This document shows positions 19,385-26,313 of a stretch of DNA of 55,303 bases, in pieces. Source of the stretch: a virus; IMG/VR virus record IMGVR_UViG_3300006026_000017, positions 1 to 55,303 of that record; one strand, given 5' to 3'. Positions within the stretch are counted from its first letter, which is position 1, and every line of letters starts with the position of its first letter. The position numbers were made by a program, and so were the translations under genes. The notes under the pieces are model-generated. The model saw only the letters and a program-made list of their open reading frames with translations, did not search any database and was not told where the DNA came from.

Positions 19385-19484
19385 CGATTCTCAATAGACA
19401 TTTTTTATTGAGAATCGCGGCCGCCCGTGTGCGGTCACCTAAGTGGCACACGATTTTGGCACGGCGTCCAAAATCGACTATCTT
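19385..19484 (+). repeat. Intergenic cassette C: hairpin, conserved block, promoter
   Basis: CGATTCTCAATA (19385-19396) pairs with TATTGAGAATCG (19406-19417), loop 9. The block GGCCGCCCGTGTGCGGTCAC and TAAGTGGCACA follows (to 19450) with a small CCGC/GCGG hairpin in it. TTGGCA (19456-19461), 17 bases containing CCAAAATCG, and TATCTT (19479-19484) form the promoter part. The copy differs from cassette B by one base in the block and a few in the loop. Confidence 0.8.
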
Positions 19485-19536
19485 AGAGGAGTGGAGGGGA
19501 TCGCGCCCTTCCCGCCCGTTCTTTCTCTTCTCTCTC

Positions 19537-19899
19537 ATGCGTAAGATCGAAACCCAAATGATTGCCGCAATCAAGAATAACATTGATTGGAAGTGCGACA
19601 ACACTGAGGTTATTCACACTTGCGACAATGTGAATCCTCCCGTGTCTCATGTATATTTGCACGGGAACAAAATTGCTGAGGTTGGCGATGACTTCCTCAA
19701 ATTGTTTGACGGCGGTTATCAATCCAAGACTACAAAGTCACGTTTGAATGCACTTCTCTCTGAGTTTGGTTACACTTGCGGAACTAAGCAAGAGTATATT
19801 TTCCAGAAACAATTTGAATGGTTCATTCAAATGTTTGACCTGACAGAAGAGGCAATGCGGACTATTCCATTCACCAACGGAATGCGTTTGGCAGGATGA
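19537..19899 (+). CDS. Hypothetical protein (120 aa)
   Basis: MRKIETQMIAAIKNNIDWKC with TEVIHTCDNVNPPVSHVYLH, then FLKLFDGGYQSKTTKSRLNA and a C-terminal helix (FEWFIQMFDLTEEAMRTI). It may be a small DNA- or protein-binding fold; similar proteins are unknown to me by function. An in-frame ATG at 19408 would extend into the cassette and is rejected. The leader of about 50 bases ends in a pyrimidine tract (ttctttctcttctctctc) and has no Shine-Dalgarno. Confidence 0.7.
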   Translation: MRKIETQMIAAIKNNIDWKCDNTEVIHTCDNVNPPVSHVYLHGNKIAEVGDDFLKLFDGGYQSKTTKSRLNALLSEFGYTCGTKQEYIFQKQFEWFIQMFDLTEEAMRTIPFTNGMRLAG

Positions 19900-19954
19900 C
19901 AACTCTGGGGGTTAGATTCCCCCCCTCAATTGTTTTCACTTTATCTCTTCAATC

Positions 19955-20881
19955 ATGACTCAAAACCTTCATATCGAACACCCCGAAGATACCATCCTCA
20001 CAGGTGATACTTCGTTCCTGCAATCCATCAAATCCGACTTTCACCTTTCGGTTAAAATGGACGGCGCTCCTGCTATTGTTTGGGGACAGAATCCTGCCAC
20101 CGGCAATTGGTTTGTGGGCACCAAATCTGTGTTCAATAAAGTGAAGATTAAGATCAATGAATCTCACCAGGACATTGATGCTAACCATACTGGAGAGGTA
20201 GCAGAAATCCTTCACAAATGCTTTGACTATCTGCCACAAAACAAAGGCATTTTTCAGGGTGATTTTATTGGTTTCGGTGGATCTGATGAATATACCCCAA
20301 ACACAATTACCTACAAATTCGATGACATAATTGATCAGGAAATCATCATTGCTCCAAATACAGTTTACACCGCAGAATCTGACCTGCGTGATGCTGTAGC
20401 AGCACCGATGAAATATATCATCACTGACACATCTTATTGTAAGTTTGTCTTCCCTAAGGCATACATTTGGTCGGGTTCTTATTTGGAAGGTGCGGACGGG
20501 TTTGAGATGCCTCCGATCATCGATTTGATCCGTGAGTTGATGTCTAAGACTGAGTTTGTTTCTGATAAAGATGCAAAGCAAATTAAGAAAAATGTTAACA
20601 GCGCCATCCGTAACGGTTTGGGAATTACTCCCTACGATTTCATGGGTAACGTTAACCTTTGTTCTTTGTATGGGTTCATGATGGTTTTAAAGGATGAGTT
20701 GATGCATCAGTGCCGGAATGTTGGTCCTAGGGCATTCATCGGTCAGGATGAAATCTCTGCAGAGGGTTACGTTATGGACAGTGAGTTTGGTACATTTAAG
20801 TTGGTAGATCGTCGGCGTTTCAGTGCTGCCAACTTCAACAATTCCCGCTTCCAAACTAATATCCAAAACGGTATCGCCTGA
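19955..20881 (+). CDS. Ligase/nucleotidyltransferase-like protein
   Basis: 308 residues. Motif I of the DNA/RNA ligase and capping-enzyme superfamily is clear: K34-M-D-G-A-P (SVKMDGAPAIVWG), where the Lys would take AMP or GMP. Motif III-like GDFIGF is at 102-107. EGYVM at 270-274 fits motif IV and FKLVDRRRF at 281-289 fits motif V, so the order and spacing are right. It resembles an uncharacterised phage family (KxDGAPA, VGTKSIFNK) that I know as DUF6267-like. Ligation or covalent nucleotide transfer is likely; substrate unknown. It starts after a pyrimidine-rich spacer without a clear Shine-Dalgarno. Confidence 0.75.
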   Translation: MTQNLHIEHPEDTILTGDTSFLQSIKSDFHLSVKMDGAPAIVWGQNPATGNWFVGTKSVFNKVKIKINESHQDIDANHTGEVAEILHKCFDYLPQNKGIFQGDFIGFGGSDEYTPNTITYKFDDIIDQEIIIAPNTVYTAESDLRDAVAAPMKYIITDTSYCKFVFPKAYIWSGSYLEGADGFEMPPIIDLIRELMSKTEFVSDKDAKQIKKNVNSAIRNGLGITPYDFMGNVNLCSLYGFMMVLKDELMHQCRNVGPRAFIGQDEISAEGYVMDSEFGTFKLVDRRRFSAANFNNSRFQTNIQNGIA

Positions 20882-20928
20882 TACAGAACGGGCGCGCCCT
20901 CTCCGGTATCTTAGAACAGTTGAAAGCA

Positions 20929-21183
20929 ATGCACCCCATGAACGGATTCGCAAACTACGAAACCTGGAATGCCGCCCTCTGGATCGGTAACGATGAGTTC
21001 CTCTACAATACCGCGCGCGCCTGCGTTGAATTTGCCGAGGGTGAGAACCCCTGGGTCAAGTTCGTGCGATGCATGACCGACGGGCAGATCGGTCGCCACC
21101 TCGTCAAGACTGGCGACGGCGTGCGGTGGGATGACCCTGCCATCGATGCCGTTGAGATGGCGGAGATGATGGCGGACCTCTGA
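20929..21183 (+). CDS. Conserved small protein with GFANYETWN motif (84 aa)
   Basis: Contains MNGFANYETWNAALWIGNDE, followed by LYNTARACVEFAEG. The motif GFANYETWN-x-ALWI-xND is, in my memory, a small conserved family in phages and bacteria without known function. Alternative starts are the TTG at 20920 and the ATG at 20938. Codon use is strongly GC-rich (GCC, CTC, GGC), unlike the virion genes. A TATCTTAGA element like that of cassette C lies upstream (about 20908). Confidence 0.75.
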   Translation: MHPMNGFANYETWNAALWIGNDEFLYNTARACVEFAEGENPWVKFVRCMTDGQIGRHLVKTGDGVRWDDPAIDAVEMAEMMADL

Positions 21184-21229
21184 GGGCATCCGCCTTCCGT
21201 GATACAATACCACCAAACGAAACCAACTA

Positions 21230-21472
21230 ATGGCAAAGGCAATCGGCAACACACGCAGCACCGACACTAACCTGAAGGGGCAGGCGCTCCGTGCTAGCAG
21301 CGGCAGCGGGATGACCTTCACCAAGGCGCGGGGGTTGGGCGCTTCTATGGTGGCAGATTTGGATGCAGTGAAGCGCAAGGCACGGGAACAATACCGCGCC
21401 GACCGCATTGCTGCCGCCCGTGATCGCTTGGCAGATCGCCAGGCATACTCCCCCCTTGCCTGCCGCTACTGA
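21230..21472 (+). CDS. Basic hypothetical protein in GC-rich island (80 aa)
   Basis: MAKAIGNTRSTDTNLKGQAL is followed by a Gly/Ser stretch and a long basic helix (DAVKRKAREQYRADRIAAARDR). Rich in Ala and Arg with GC-ending codons. A GATACAAT -10-like element lies about 25 bases before the ATG. It may bind nucleic acid, inferred from charge. Opposite-strand ORFs here are GC-rich shadows. The strong terminator follows. Confidence 0.65.
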   Translation: MAKAIGNTRSTDTNLKGQALRASSGSGMTFTKARGLGASMVADLDAVKRKAREQYRADRIAAARDRLADRQAYSPLACRY

Positions 21473-21499
21473 CCCCCATGCGTTCGTGACCACAGCAGT

Positions 21500-21523
21500 G
21501 CCCCCGGTCTGGGGGCGTTTTTT
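21500..21523 (+). terminator. Rho-independent terminator
   Basis: GCCCCC and GGGGGC form a perfect GC stem (loop GGTCT), followed by GTTTTTT. It ends the GC-rich early block, after which base composition returns to AT-rich. Confidence 0.9.
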
Positions 21524-21548
21524 GTGCGCCGCGTGTTGCCCCCCCGTA

Positions 21549-21640
21549 TATAAAAACGCCTAACTACCCTAATCTATAAAGTGTTACGAAAGGCATGTAT
21601 AAATCTCAATGAGTAAAAAATTTTTTTCACTATATAAAAA
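21549..21640 (+). promoter_or_regulatory. Cluster of TATAAA-type boxes
   Basis: TATAAAAA (21549), TATAAA (21575), TATAAATC (21598) and TATAAAAA (21633) lie in 90 bases of AT-rich DNA between the terminator and the 21662 gene. A tract of AAAAAA followed by TTTTTTT at about 21615 is nearly palindromic. The best late-promoter match is 21598. Whether these are one or several promoters, or only an AT-rich spacer, cannot be decided. Confidence 0.35.
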
Positions 21641-21661
21641 TTAGGCACAGGATTCAAAGAT

Positions 21662-21832
21662 ATGCAAAAAAATCCGCAGGAAAATTTAACAACCGTAGAG
21701 ATCGATCCAGTATCGGGGGAGCATTATATTGTAATACCTGAGTGGGTATGTGATGAGAACGGGTGGTACGAGGGAGTAGAAGTAAACATCGAGGTTGATG
21801 GAGATTCTATTATAATACGGGGAGTTGACTGA
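21662..21832 (+). CDS. AbrB/SpoVT-like small protein (56 aa)
   Basis: MQKNPQENLTTVEIDPVSGE then HYIVIPEWVCDENGWYEGVE and a C-terminal strand (VNIEVDGDSIIIRGV). The pattern (strand, IPE-x-V or IPxxxL, GWxEGxxV, terminal strand) is that of swapped-hairpin AbrB-type domains, found in transcription regulators, antitoxins and many small cyanophage proteins. No toxin partner is adjacent. It follows the TATAAA cluster. A near-consensus promoter overlaps its stop. Confidence 0.6.
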   Translation: MQKNPQENLTTVEIDPVSGEHYIVIPEWVCDENGWYEGVEVNIEVDGDSIIIRGVD

Positions 21833-21853
21833 GTATAGATAGAGTGTTATGAT
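21825..21853 (+). promoter_or_regulatory. Near-consensus sigma70 promoter
   Basis: TTGACT (21825-21830), 17 bases, TATGAT (21848-21853), with one mismatch in each hexamer. The -35 overlaps the end of the AbrB-like gene. The ATG of the glycosyltransferase-like gene follows 23 bases after the -10. Confidence 0.65.
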
Positions 21854-21875
21854 ACTGATGTAGTTACTTACAGTT

Positions 21876-22634
21876 ATGGCTAAAGGATTCACTGTTAAAG
21901 CAAAAGCACCAAAACCGTCTGAGTCAACACAAGAGTGGGACTATGATAAAGCAAAAGAAATGATCAAGGGGAAAACAGTTGTATTCTGTCTTCCCGGTAG
22001 AGGTGTTTCATACACATATTTGAAGAACTTTGTACAACTTTGTTTTGATCTTGTACAAGCAGGGGCGAGTATCCAGATCTCGCAGGATTACTCCTCCATG
22101 GTAAACTTTGCAAGATGCAAGTGTCTTGGAGCAAACGTACTGCGAGGTCCGGATCAAGTGCCCTGGGATGGTAAGTTAAATTATGATTATCAACTGTGGA
22201 TTGACAGTGATATCGTATTTAATGCCGAAAAATTCTGGCAGTTGGTCTTAATGGACAAAGATATTGCAAGTGGATGGTATTGTACGGAAGACGGGCGCAC
22301 GACTTCTGTTGCACACTGGTTAGATGAAGACGACTTCAAAAATAATGGCGGAGTCATGAATCATGAAACTCTCGAAACAATTGCCAAGCGCAAAAAACCA
22401 TTCACTGTAGACTATGCAGGATTTGGATGGTTGCTGATCAAGAAAGGAGTCTTCGAACATGATGAGATGAAGTATCCGTGGTTTGCACCAAAGATGCAAG
22501 TTTTTGATTCTGGTGCAGTACAAGATATGTGTGGAGAGGATGTAAGTTTCTGTCTGGACGCGATTGCAGCAGGATTTGAGATTTGGTGTGATCCTCGCAT
22601 TCGCGTTGGTCACGAAAAAACTCGAGTAATCTGA
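21876..22634 (+). CDS. GT-A-fold glycosyltransferase-like protein
   Basis: 252 residues. After a charged N-terminus it has KTVVFCLPGRGVSYTYLKNF, a Rossmann-like nucleotide-sugar start, then ISQDYSSMVNFARCKCLGAN and YQLWIDSDIVFNAEKF, where D-S-D is the DxD-type metal site of GT-A enzymes. The C-terminal part (YAGFGWLLIKKGVFEHDEMK, CGEDVSFCLDAIAAGFEI) fits the acceptor half, including the ED-V motif. Such proteins are frequent in cyanophages. The donor and acceptor are unknown; virion glycans or DNA are possible. Confidence 0.7.
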   Translation: MAKGFTVKAKAPKPSESTQEWDYDKAKEMIKGKTVVFCLPGRGVSYTYLKNFVQLCFDLVQAGASIQISQDYSSMVNFARCKCLGANVLRGPDQVPWDGKLNYDYQLWIDSDIVFNAEKFWQLVLMDKDIASGWYCTEDGRTTSVAHWLDEDDFKNNGGVMNHETLETIAKRKKPFTVDYAGFGWLLIKKGVFEHDEMKYPWFAPKMQVFDSGAVQDMCGEDVSFCLDAIAAGFEIWCDPRIRVGHEKTRVI

Positions 22635-22795
22635 TGAAAGAGACAAAATATACAATCCTCCACAAGGGAAAGGTCTTATATAAGAACTTGACAGAGGAAG
22701 AATATTTTGATATTATGGAGGACCTTTCGATAGAGTATTATCAGAAAGGTTCTCCAAGACCTCAAGATCTTGAAACAAAAATGTTTAGTATTTAA
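22634..22795 (+). CDS. Small cyanophage-type hypothetical protein (53 aa)
   Basis: MKETKYTILHKGKVLYKNLT, then EEEYFDIMEDLSIEYYQKGS and a short end (PRPQDLETKMFSI). I recall this pattern (KGKV strand followed by EEEY helix and a PRP/D linker) as a recurrent small protein next to late genes in T4-like cyanophages. The ATG overlaps the glycosyltransferase stop. Function unknown. Confidence 0.75.
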   Translation: MKETKYTILHKGKVLYKNLTEEEYFDIMEDLSIEYYQKGSPRPQDLETKMFSI

Positions 22796-22803
22796 GGAGT
22801 ATT

Positions 22804-22953
22804 ATGGCAGTTCGTTCAAAAGTTGGTTTGGTCAAAGATGGTTTTCAACCTGGTAAACCGAAAAAAACTCGTCAAGGAAGTAGTGCAAATACGAAATATG
22901 CATCAACGTCTCGTAATAATGCAAGAAAAGCATACCGTGGTCAAGGTCGTTAA
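22804..22953 (+). CDS. Small basic cyanophage-type protein (49 aa)
   Basis: MAVRSKVGLVKDGFQPGKPK continues KKTRQGSSANTKYASTSRNN and ends ARKAYRGQGR. A highly basic, low-complexity protein whose start (SKVG-VKDGF-PG-PKKTRQG) and end (YRGQGR) recur, as I recall, in small proteins of many T4-like cyanophages. It could bind DNA or the virion. An ggag Shine-Dalgarno precedes the ATG. A CATAAATG box follows the stop. Confidence 0.75.
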   Translation: MAVRSKVGLVKDGFQPGKPKKTRQGSSANTKYASTSRNNARKAYRGQGR

Positions 22954-22955
22954 TA

Positions 22956-22963
22956 CATAAATG
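22956..22963 (+). promoter_or_regulatory. Late-promoter-like box CATAAATG
   Basis: CATAAATG, one base off NATAAATA, lies 22 bases before the ATG at 22985. The position is as expected for a late promoter. Confidence is limited by the mismatch at the last base. Confidence 0.4.
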
Positions 22964-22984
22964 TAGTAATGTAAATTTGTCACC

Positions 22985-23710
22985 ATGGCATGTTTGATAG
23001 CAAATCTTCCTTCAATTGAAGTATGGGTTCGTAAAGAATATCTAACAGATCATCAAAGCGGGCATGGTGAATTTGTAAAGGGCGTCTGGGTTTCGATTAA
23101 ATCGATTCCTGGGCGTGCTTTTTATTTTGAGACATATCTACCAGAATATGCCGCAATGTACGATAAATTGCCTATCAGCGCCTTTGTCTCGAATCCTGAG
23201 ACCCCTTCTCCTGATATGAACCTACCAAACCTTCAGTTTTGGAATTGTATGGATTACGGAGTCGTCTCGGTGGATAAAAAGTTTATTGGTTCAATGGATT
23301 TTGAATGTTATACAAGAGATCATGGCATCGTAAAGGGCACTTATGTATGTACAATTGATAATTATCACCATGATCCAGACTATGTTGACTATGCCACAAG
23401 TGAAAATCCTGCCGAACATAAGTCACATAATCTAATTAAACTTGAAAATGGGCAGTATGCACTCTATCCAAACAATAGATTGCGTATTTTTGACAATAGT
23501 TTAACTCCTGTTAATCCAAAAATGCCTGATTTTAAGGTTTCGACGCAATATTATCAAGTCGAGAACGGAAATGATCGACTTGGAATGGGTCGTGAGGACG
23601 AATATTTTTGGAAAACTGCAAAAGAACGCGAAAAACTAGAAGAAAAACTAGAAGAAAATCTAGAAGAGATGTACAAATCTCAAGATGGTCGCCCTTTAGA
23701 TTTACAATAA
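22985..23710 (+). CDS. Conserved cyanophage-type protein (241 aa)
   Basis: Starts MACLIANLPSIEVWVRKEYL, then GHGEFVKGVWVSIKSIPGRA, FYFETYLPEYAAMYDKLPIS and FWNCMDYGVVSVDKKFIGSM. I recognise this as a strongly conserved protein of marine T4-like phages without known function, always near late genes. The C-terminus is a charged helix (EREKLEEKLEENLEEMYK) that may form a coiled coil. No catalytic motif is visible. A late-like box precedes it and another overlaps its stop. A structural or assembly role is inferred from context only. Confidence 0.8.
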   Translation: MACLIANLPSIEVWVRKEYLTDHQSGHGEFVKGVWVSIKSIPGRAFYFETYLPEYAAMYDKLPISAFVSNPETPSPDMNLPNLQFWNCMDYGVVSVDKKFIGSMDFECYTRDHGIVKGTYVCTIDNYHHDPDYVDYATSENPAEHKSHNLIKLENGQYALYPNNRLRIFDNSLTPVNPKMPDFKVSTQYYQVENGNDRLGMGREDEYFWKTAKEREKLEEKLEENLEEMYKSQDGRPLDLQ

Positions 23711-23713
23711 ATA
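23706..23713 (+). promoter_or_regulatory. Late-promoter-like box AATAAATA
   Basis: AATAAATA overlaps the stop of the preceding gene, 59 bases before the next ATG. It fits NATAAATA. The transcript would start with a leader holding the 20-bp palindrome at 23745. Confidence 0.45.
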
Positions 23714-23744
23714 CGAAATAGGGATAGCAACCCCTCAAAAAGTT

Positions 23745-23764
23745 CTGTTTTTGTACAAAAACAG
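23745..23764 (+). repeat. Perfect 20-bp palindrome in a late leader
   Basis: CTGTTTTTGT is followed directly by its reverse complement ACAAAAACAG. The last bases overlap the Shine-Dalgarno (agg) of the 23772 gene, so RNA folding or a bound protein could hide the ribosome-binding site. Confidence 0.75.
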
Positions 23765-23771
23765 GAAAAAA

Positions 23772-23948
23772 ATGGCAAATTCACCCGTAGATAGAGACAA
23801 AAACTACATGAAGTCTATGTGGGGAACTTCAAGTTTAATAACAGATTACTGGTCACTCCCAAGAAAAACAAAATATTCTGAAGAAAGAGTGCTTCAAGAG
23901 ATTATGCACGATGATCTCAACTTAGGACAAAAAAATCTCAACGAATAA
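23772..23948 (+). CDS. Small hypothetical protein before gp25 (58 aa)
   Basis: MANSPVDRDKNYMKSMWGTS, SLITDYWSLPRKTKYSEERV, then a charged end. A small conserved-looking protein upstream of the baseplate genes; a baseplate role is possible from position. The ATG at 23772 follows aggaaaaaa. An earlier in-frame ATG at 23751 lies inside the palindrome and is rejected. TATAAATA lies just after the stop. Confidence 0.7.
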   Translation: MANSPVDRDKNYMKSMWGTSSLITDYWSLPRKTKYSEERVLQEIMHDDLNLGQKNLNE

Positions 23949-23950
23949 GA

Positions 23951-23958
23951 TATAAATA
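23951..23958 (+). promoter_or_regulatory. Perfect T4-type late promoter TATAAATA
   Basis: TATAAATA lies 17 bases before the gp25 start in an AT-rich spacer. It is the exact T4 late consensus and marks the start of the baseplate transcript. Confidence 0.75.
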
Positions 23959-23974
23959 ATTCAAAAATTATAAA

Positions 23975-24376
23975 ATGGCAGTCCAAAGGATATCACGATC
24001 ATTCAAAGATATTAGTCTGTCCTTTGTTCCACATCCCGTAACAAAGGACTTGCCTATCATTAAAAATGAAAATGCAATTATTCGTTCTGTCAGAAATTTA
24101 ATTGAAACAACCACAAAGGAAAAATTTTTTAATTCCAATTTTGGAACTGATGTGAGAGATCTTTTGTTTGAAAATCCATCTCTTGGAACTGAAATAACAA
24201 TAAAATCTCAAATTACAGACGCAATTAATGCATATGAAGAAAGAGTTGATAATTTATTAGTTGAAGTTGACTTTTCACCAGACCTTCATGGCATTGAAGT
24301 TTCTATTCATTTTGATATTAAAGGAAAAGAATTTCCAACACAATCCATTAATTTCATACTAGAGGCAACGAGATAA
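23975..24376 (+). CDS. gp25: Baseplate wedge subunit gp25
   Basis: 133 residues, close to the 132 of T4 gp25. The lysozyme-related gp25 fold is recognised by FKDISLSFVPHPVTKDLPII, AIIRSVRNLIETTTKEKFFN, FGTDVRDLLFENPS and a C-terminal beta strand (VSIHFDIKGKEFPTQSINFI). gp25 joins the wedge and starts sheath assembly. The position directly before gp6 is the same as in other cyanophages. The stop is followed after one base by the gp6 ATG. It begins the late operon with the promoter at 23951. Confidence 0.95.
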   Translation: MAVQRISRSFKDISLSFVPHPVTKDLPIIKNENAIIRSVRNLIETTTKEKFFNSNFGTDVRDLLFENPSLGTEITIKSQITDAINAYEERVDNLLVEVDFSPDLHGIEVSIHFDIKGKEFPTQSINFILEATR

Positions 24377-24377
24377 A

Positions 24378-26312
24378 ATGCCTTTCACAAAGTTTAACAA
24401 TTTAGATTTTGATCAGATAAAAGTATCGATCAAAGATTATCTAAGGGCAAATTCAACATTTACTGATTTTGATTTCGAAGGATCAAATCTTTCAATCTTG
24501 ATTGATATACTTGCTTACAATACTTATATTAATGCCTTTAACACTAATATGGTTGCCAATGAGGCATTCATAGATTCTGCAACATTAAGAGAGAATGTTG
24601 TTGGACTGGCAAGAAATATTGGATATGTGCCTAAATCAAGAAAAGCTGCAAGAGCAGTAGTATCATTTGATGCGGTTTTTAGTGGATCATCTTCACAAAC
24701 GCTGACTTTAAAATCTGGTTTAGTTTGTGTTGGTAAAATAAGCAATAGTTCATATGTATACTCGATACCAGAAGATATTACAGTAAAAACATCAGACTCT
24801 GGGAATCAAAAAATTGCCAGTTTCAATAATATTGAAATATATGAAGGACTGTTGATTAGAAATACATTTTCGGTCGATACTTCATTAGACCAAAAATTTA
24901 TTTTAGATAATCCAAATATAGATACTTCATCCATTAGAGTTTATGTTAAAGGTGAGAATGAATCTGGAAATGGTCGAGAATATAAAGTAGTTGATAATAT
25001 CATTGATATTGATGGAACATCTGAGATATTCTTAATTCAAGAAATCAAAGATGAAAAATACCAAATAATTTTTGGTGATGGTATTTTTGGCAAAAAACTT
25101 TCAAATGGATCTGTAGTTACTGTAAGTTACATCGTCACAGATGGTGAAAATGGAAACGGTGCTTCTAATTTCTCGTTTAATGGAATTTTTGAATATGTAA
25201 ATCAAGAAGGACTTTTCGTACAACCTGATCTCGACGAAACAATCTCTGTATTCACTCTATTAAGTTCTAGAGAGGGTAAAGGAATAGAGTCTATAGATTC
25301 TATCAAATACTATGCTCCAAGGGCATATAGTGCCCAAAACAGAGCAGTTACGACAAGGGATTATGAATATATTGTGAGACAAATATATCCTAATGCAGAA
25401 GCAGTTTCTGTAATTGGTGGCGAAGAAATGGATCCACCAGAGTTTGGAACAGTTATTGTTTCTATTAAACCAAAAAATGGAACGTTTCTCTCAGATTTTA
25501 CAAAAAATCAAGTTTTAAATAAACTAAAAGATTATGCTGTCACAGGCATAAATCAAAAAATAGTTGATCTTAAGATATTATACGTTGAAATAGAATCTTC
25601 GGTATATTACAATTCTTCCCAGATATCAACTCCAAGCACACTTAAGACTTCTGTTATTTCAACATTAGAAAAATATGCCCAATCCGCAGATTTAGGTAAG
25701 TTTGGTGGTAGATTTAAATACAGTAAGGTTCAACAAGTTATTGATAATACAAATTCAGCAATCACTTCAAATATCACAAAGGTGAGAATGAGAAGAGATA
25801 TGAAATCTTCTATAAACAATTTTGCGCAATATGAAGTTTGTTTTGGCAATAAATTTCATATAAATGAATACGGATACAATATAAAAAGTAGTGGATTTAA
25901 AGTCGATGGTGAGTTAAGCGTAGTTTACTTTACAGATACACCAAATAAAACTCCTGATGGAAATTTGGATGGTAGTGGAAAAGGAATTTTATCTGTAGTT
26001 AAGGAAACTGATAACGGAAATCCAGAAGTTGTAATTCAATCTGTTGGAATTGTTGATTATACTGAGGGTGAAGTTTTGATCGGTACAATAAAGATAACAG
26101 ATACTTTATTGGCAGATGGTATTATAGAAATACAAGCATTTCCAGAATCTAATGATGTAATTGGACTAAAAGATTTATTCCTAGTATTTGACGTTGGTGC
26201 TAGCGTATCTACGATAAATATGAGAAGAGATACAATATCTTCTGGGGAAAGTATATCTGGAACAAGGTATATTACGACATCAAGTTATCCAAACGGAAAG
26301 TTAACGAGGTAG
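24378..26312 (+). CDS. gp6: Baseplate wedge subunit gp6
   Basis: 644 residues, near T4 gp6 (660). The N-terminus (FNNLDFDQIKVSIKDYLRAN) and NLSILIDILAYNTYINAFNT are typical of the gp6/baseplate J-like fold, followed by TLRENVVGLARNIGYVPKSR. The middle has GDGIFGKKLSNGSVVTVSYI, another J-like signature, and the ring-forming helices follow (TTRDYEYIVRQIYPNAEAVS). gp6 dimers join wedges around the hub. It lies between gp25 and the giant wedge protein and overlaps neither. Confidence 0.95.
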   Translation: MPFTKFNNLDFDQIKVSIKDYLRANSTFTDFDFEGSNLSILIDILAYNTYINAFNTNMVANEAFIDSATLRENVVGLARNIGYVPKSRKAARAVVSFDAVFSGSSSQTLTLKSGLVCVGKISNSSYVYSIPEDITVKTSDSGNQKIASFNNIEIYEGLLIRNTFSVDTSLDQKFILDNPNIDTSSIRVYVKGENESGNGREYKVVDNIIDIDGTSEIFLIQEIKDEKYQIIFGDGIFGKKLSNGSVVTVSYIVTDGENGNGASNFSFNGIFEYVNQEGLFVQPDLDETISVFTLLSSREGKGIESIDSIKYYAPRAYSAQNRAVTTRDYEYIVRQIYPNAEAVSVIGGEEMDPPEFGTVIVSIKPKNGTFLSDFTKNQVLNKLKDYAVTGINQKIVDLKILYVEIESSVYYNSSQISTPSTLKTSVISTLEKYAQSADLGKFGGRFKYSKVQQVIDNTNSAITSNITKVRMRRDMKSSINNFAQYEVCFGNKFHINEYGYNIKSSGFKVDGELSVVYFTDTPNKTPDGNLDGSGKGILSVVKETDNGNPEVVIQSVGIVDYTEGEVLIGTIKITDTLLADGIIEIQAFPESNDVIGLKDLFLVFDVGASVSTINMRRDTISSGESISGTRYITTSSYPNGKLTR

Positions 26313-26313
26313 T

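Noticed and set aside
19949-20581. Minus-strand ORF of 210 residues opposite the ligase-like gene
   Set aside because: The + strand has ordered nucleotidyltransferase motifs, and the antisense frame has none.
20911-21493. Minus-strand ORFs in the GC-rich island
   Set aside because: High GC lowers stop-codon frequency, so open antisense frames are expected. The + frames have starts, promoter-like elements and a terminator in the right orientation.
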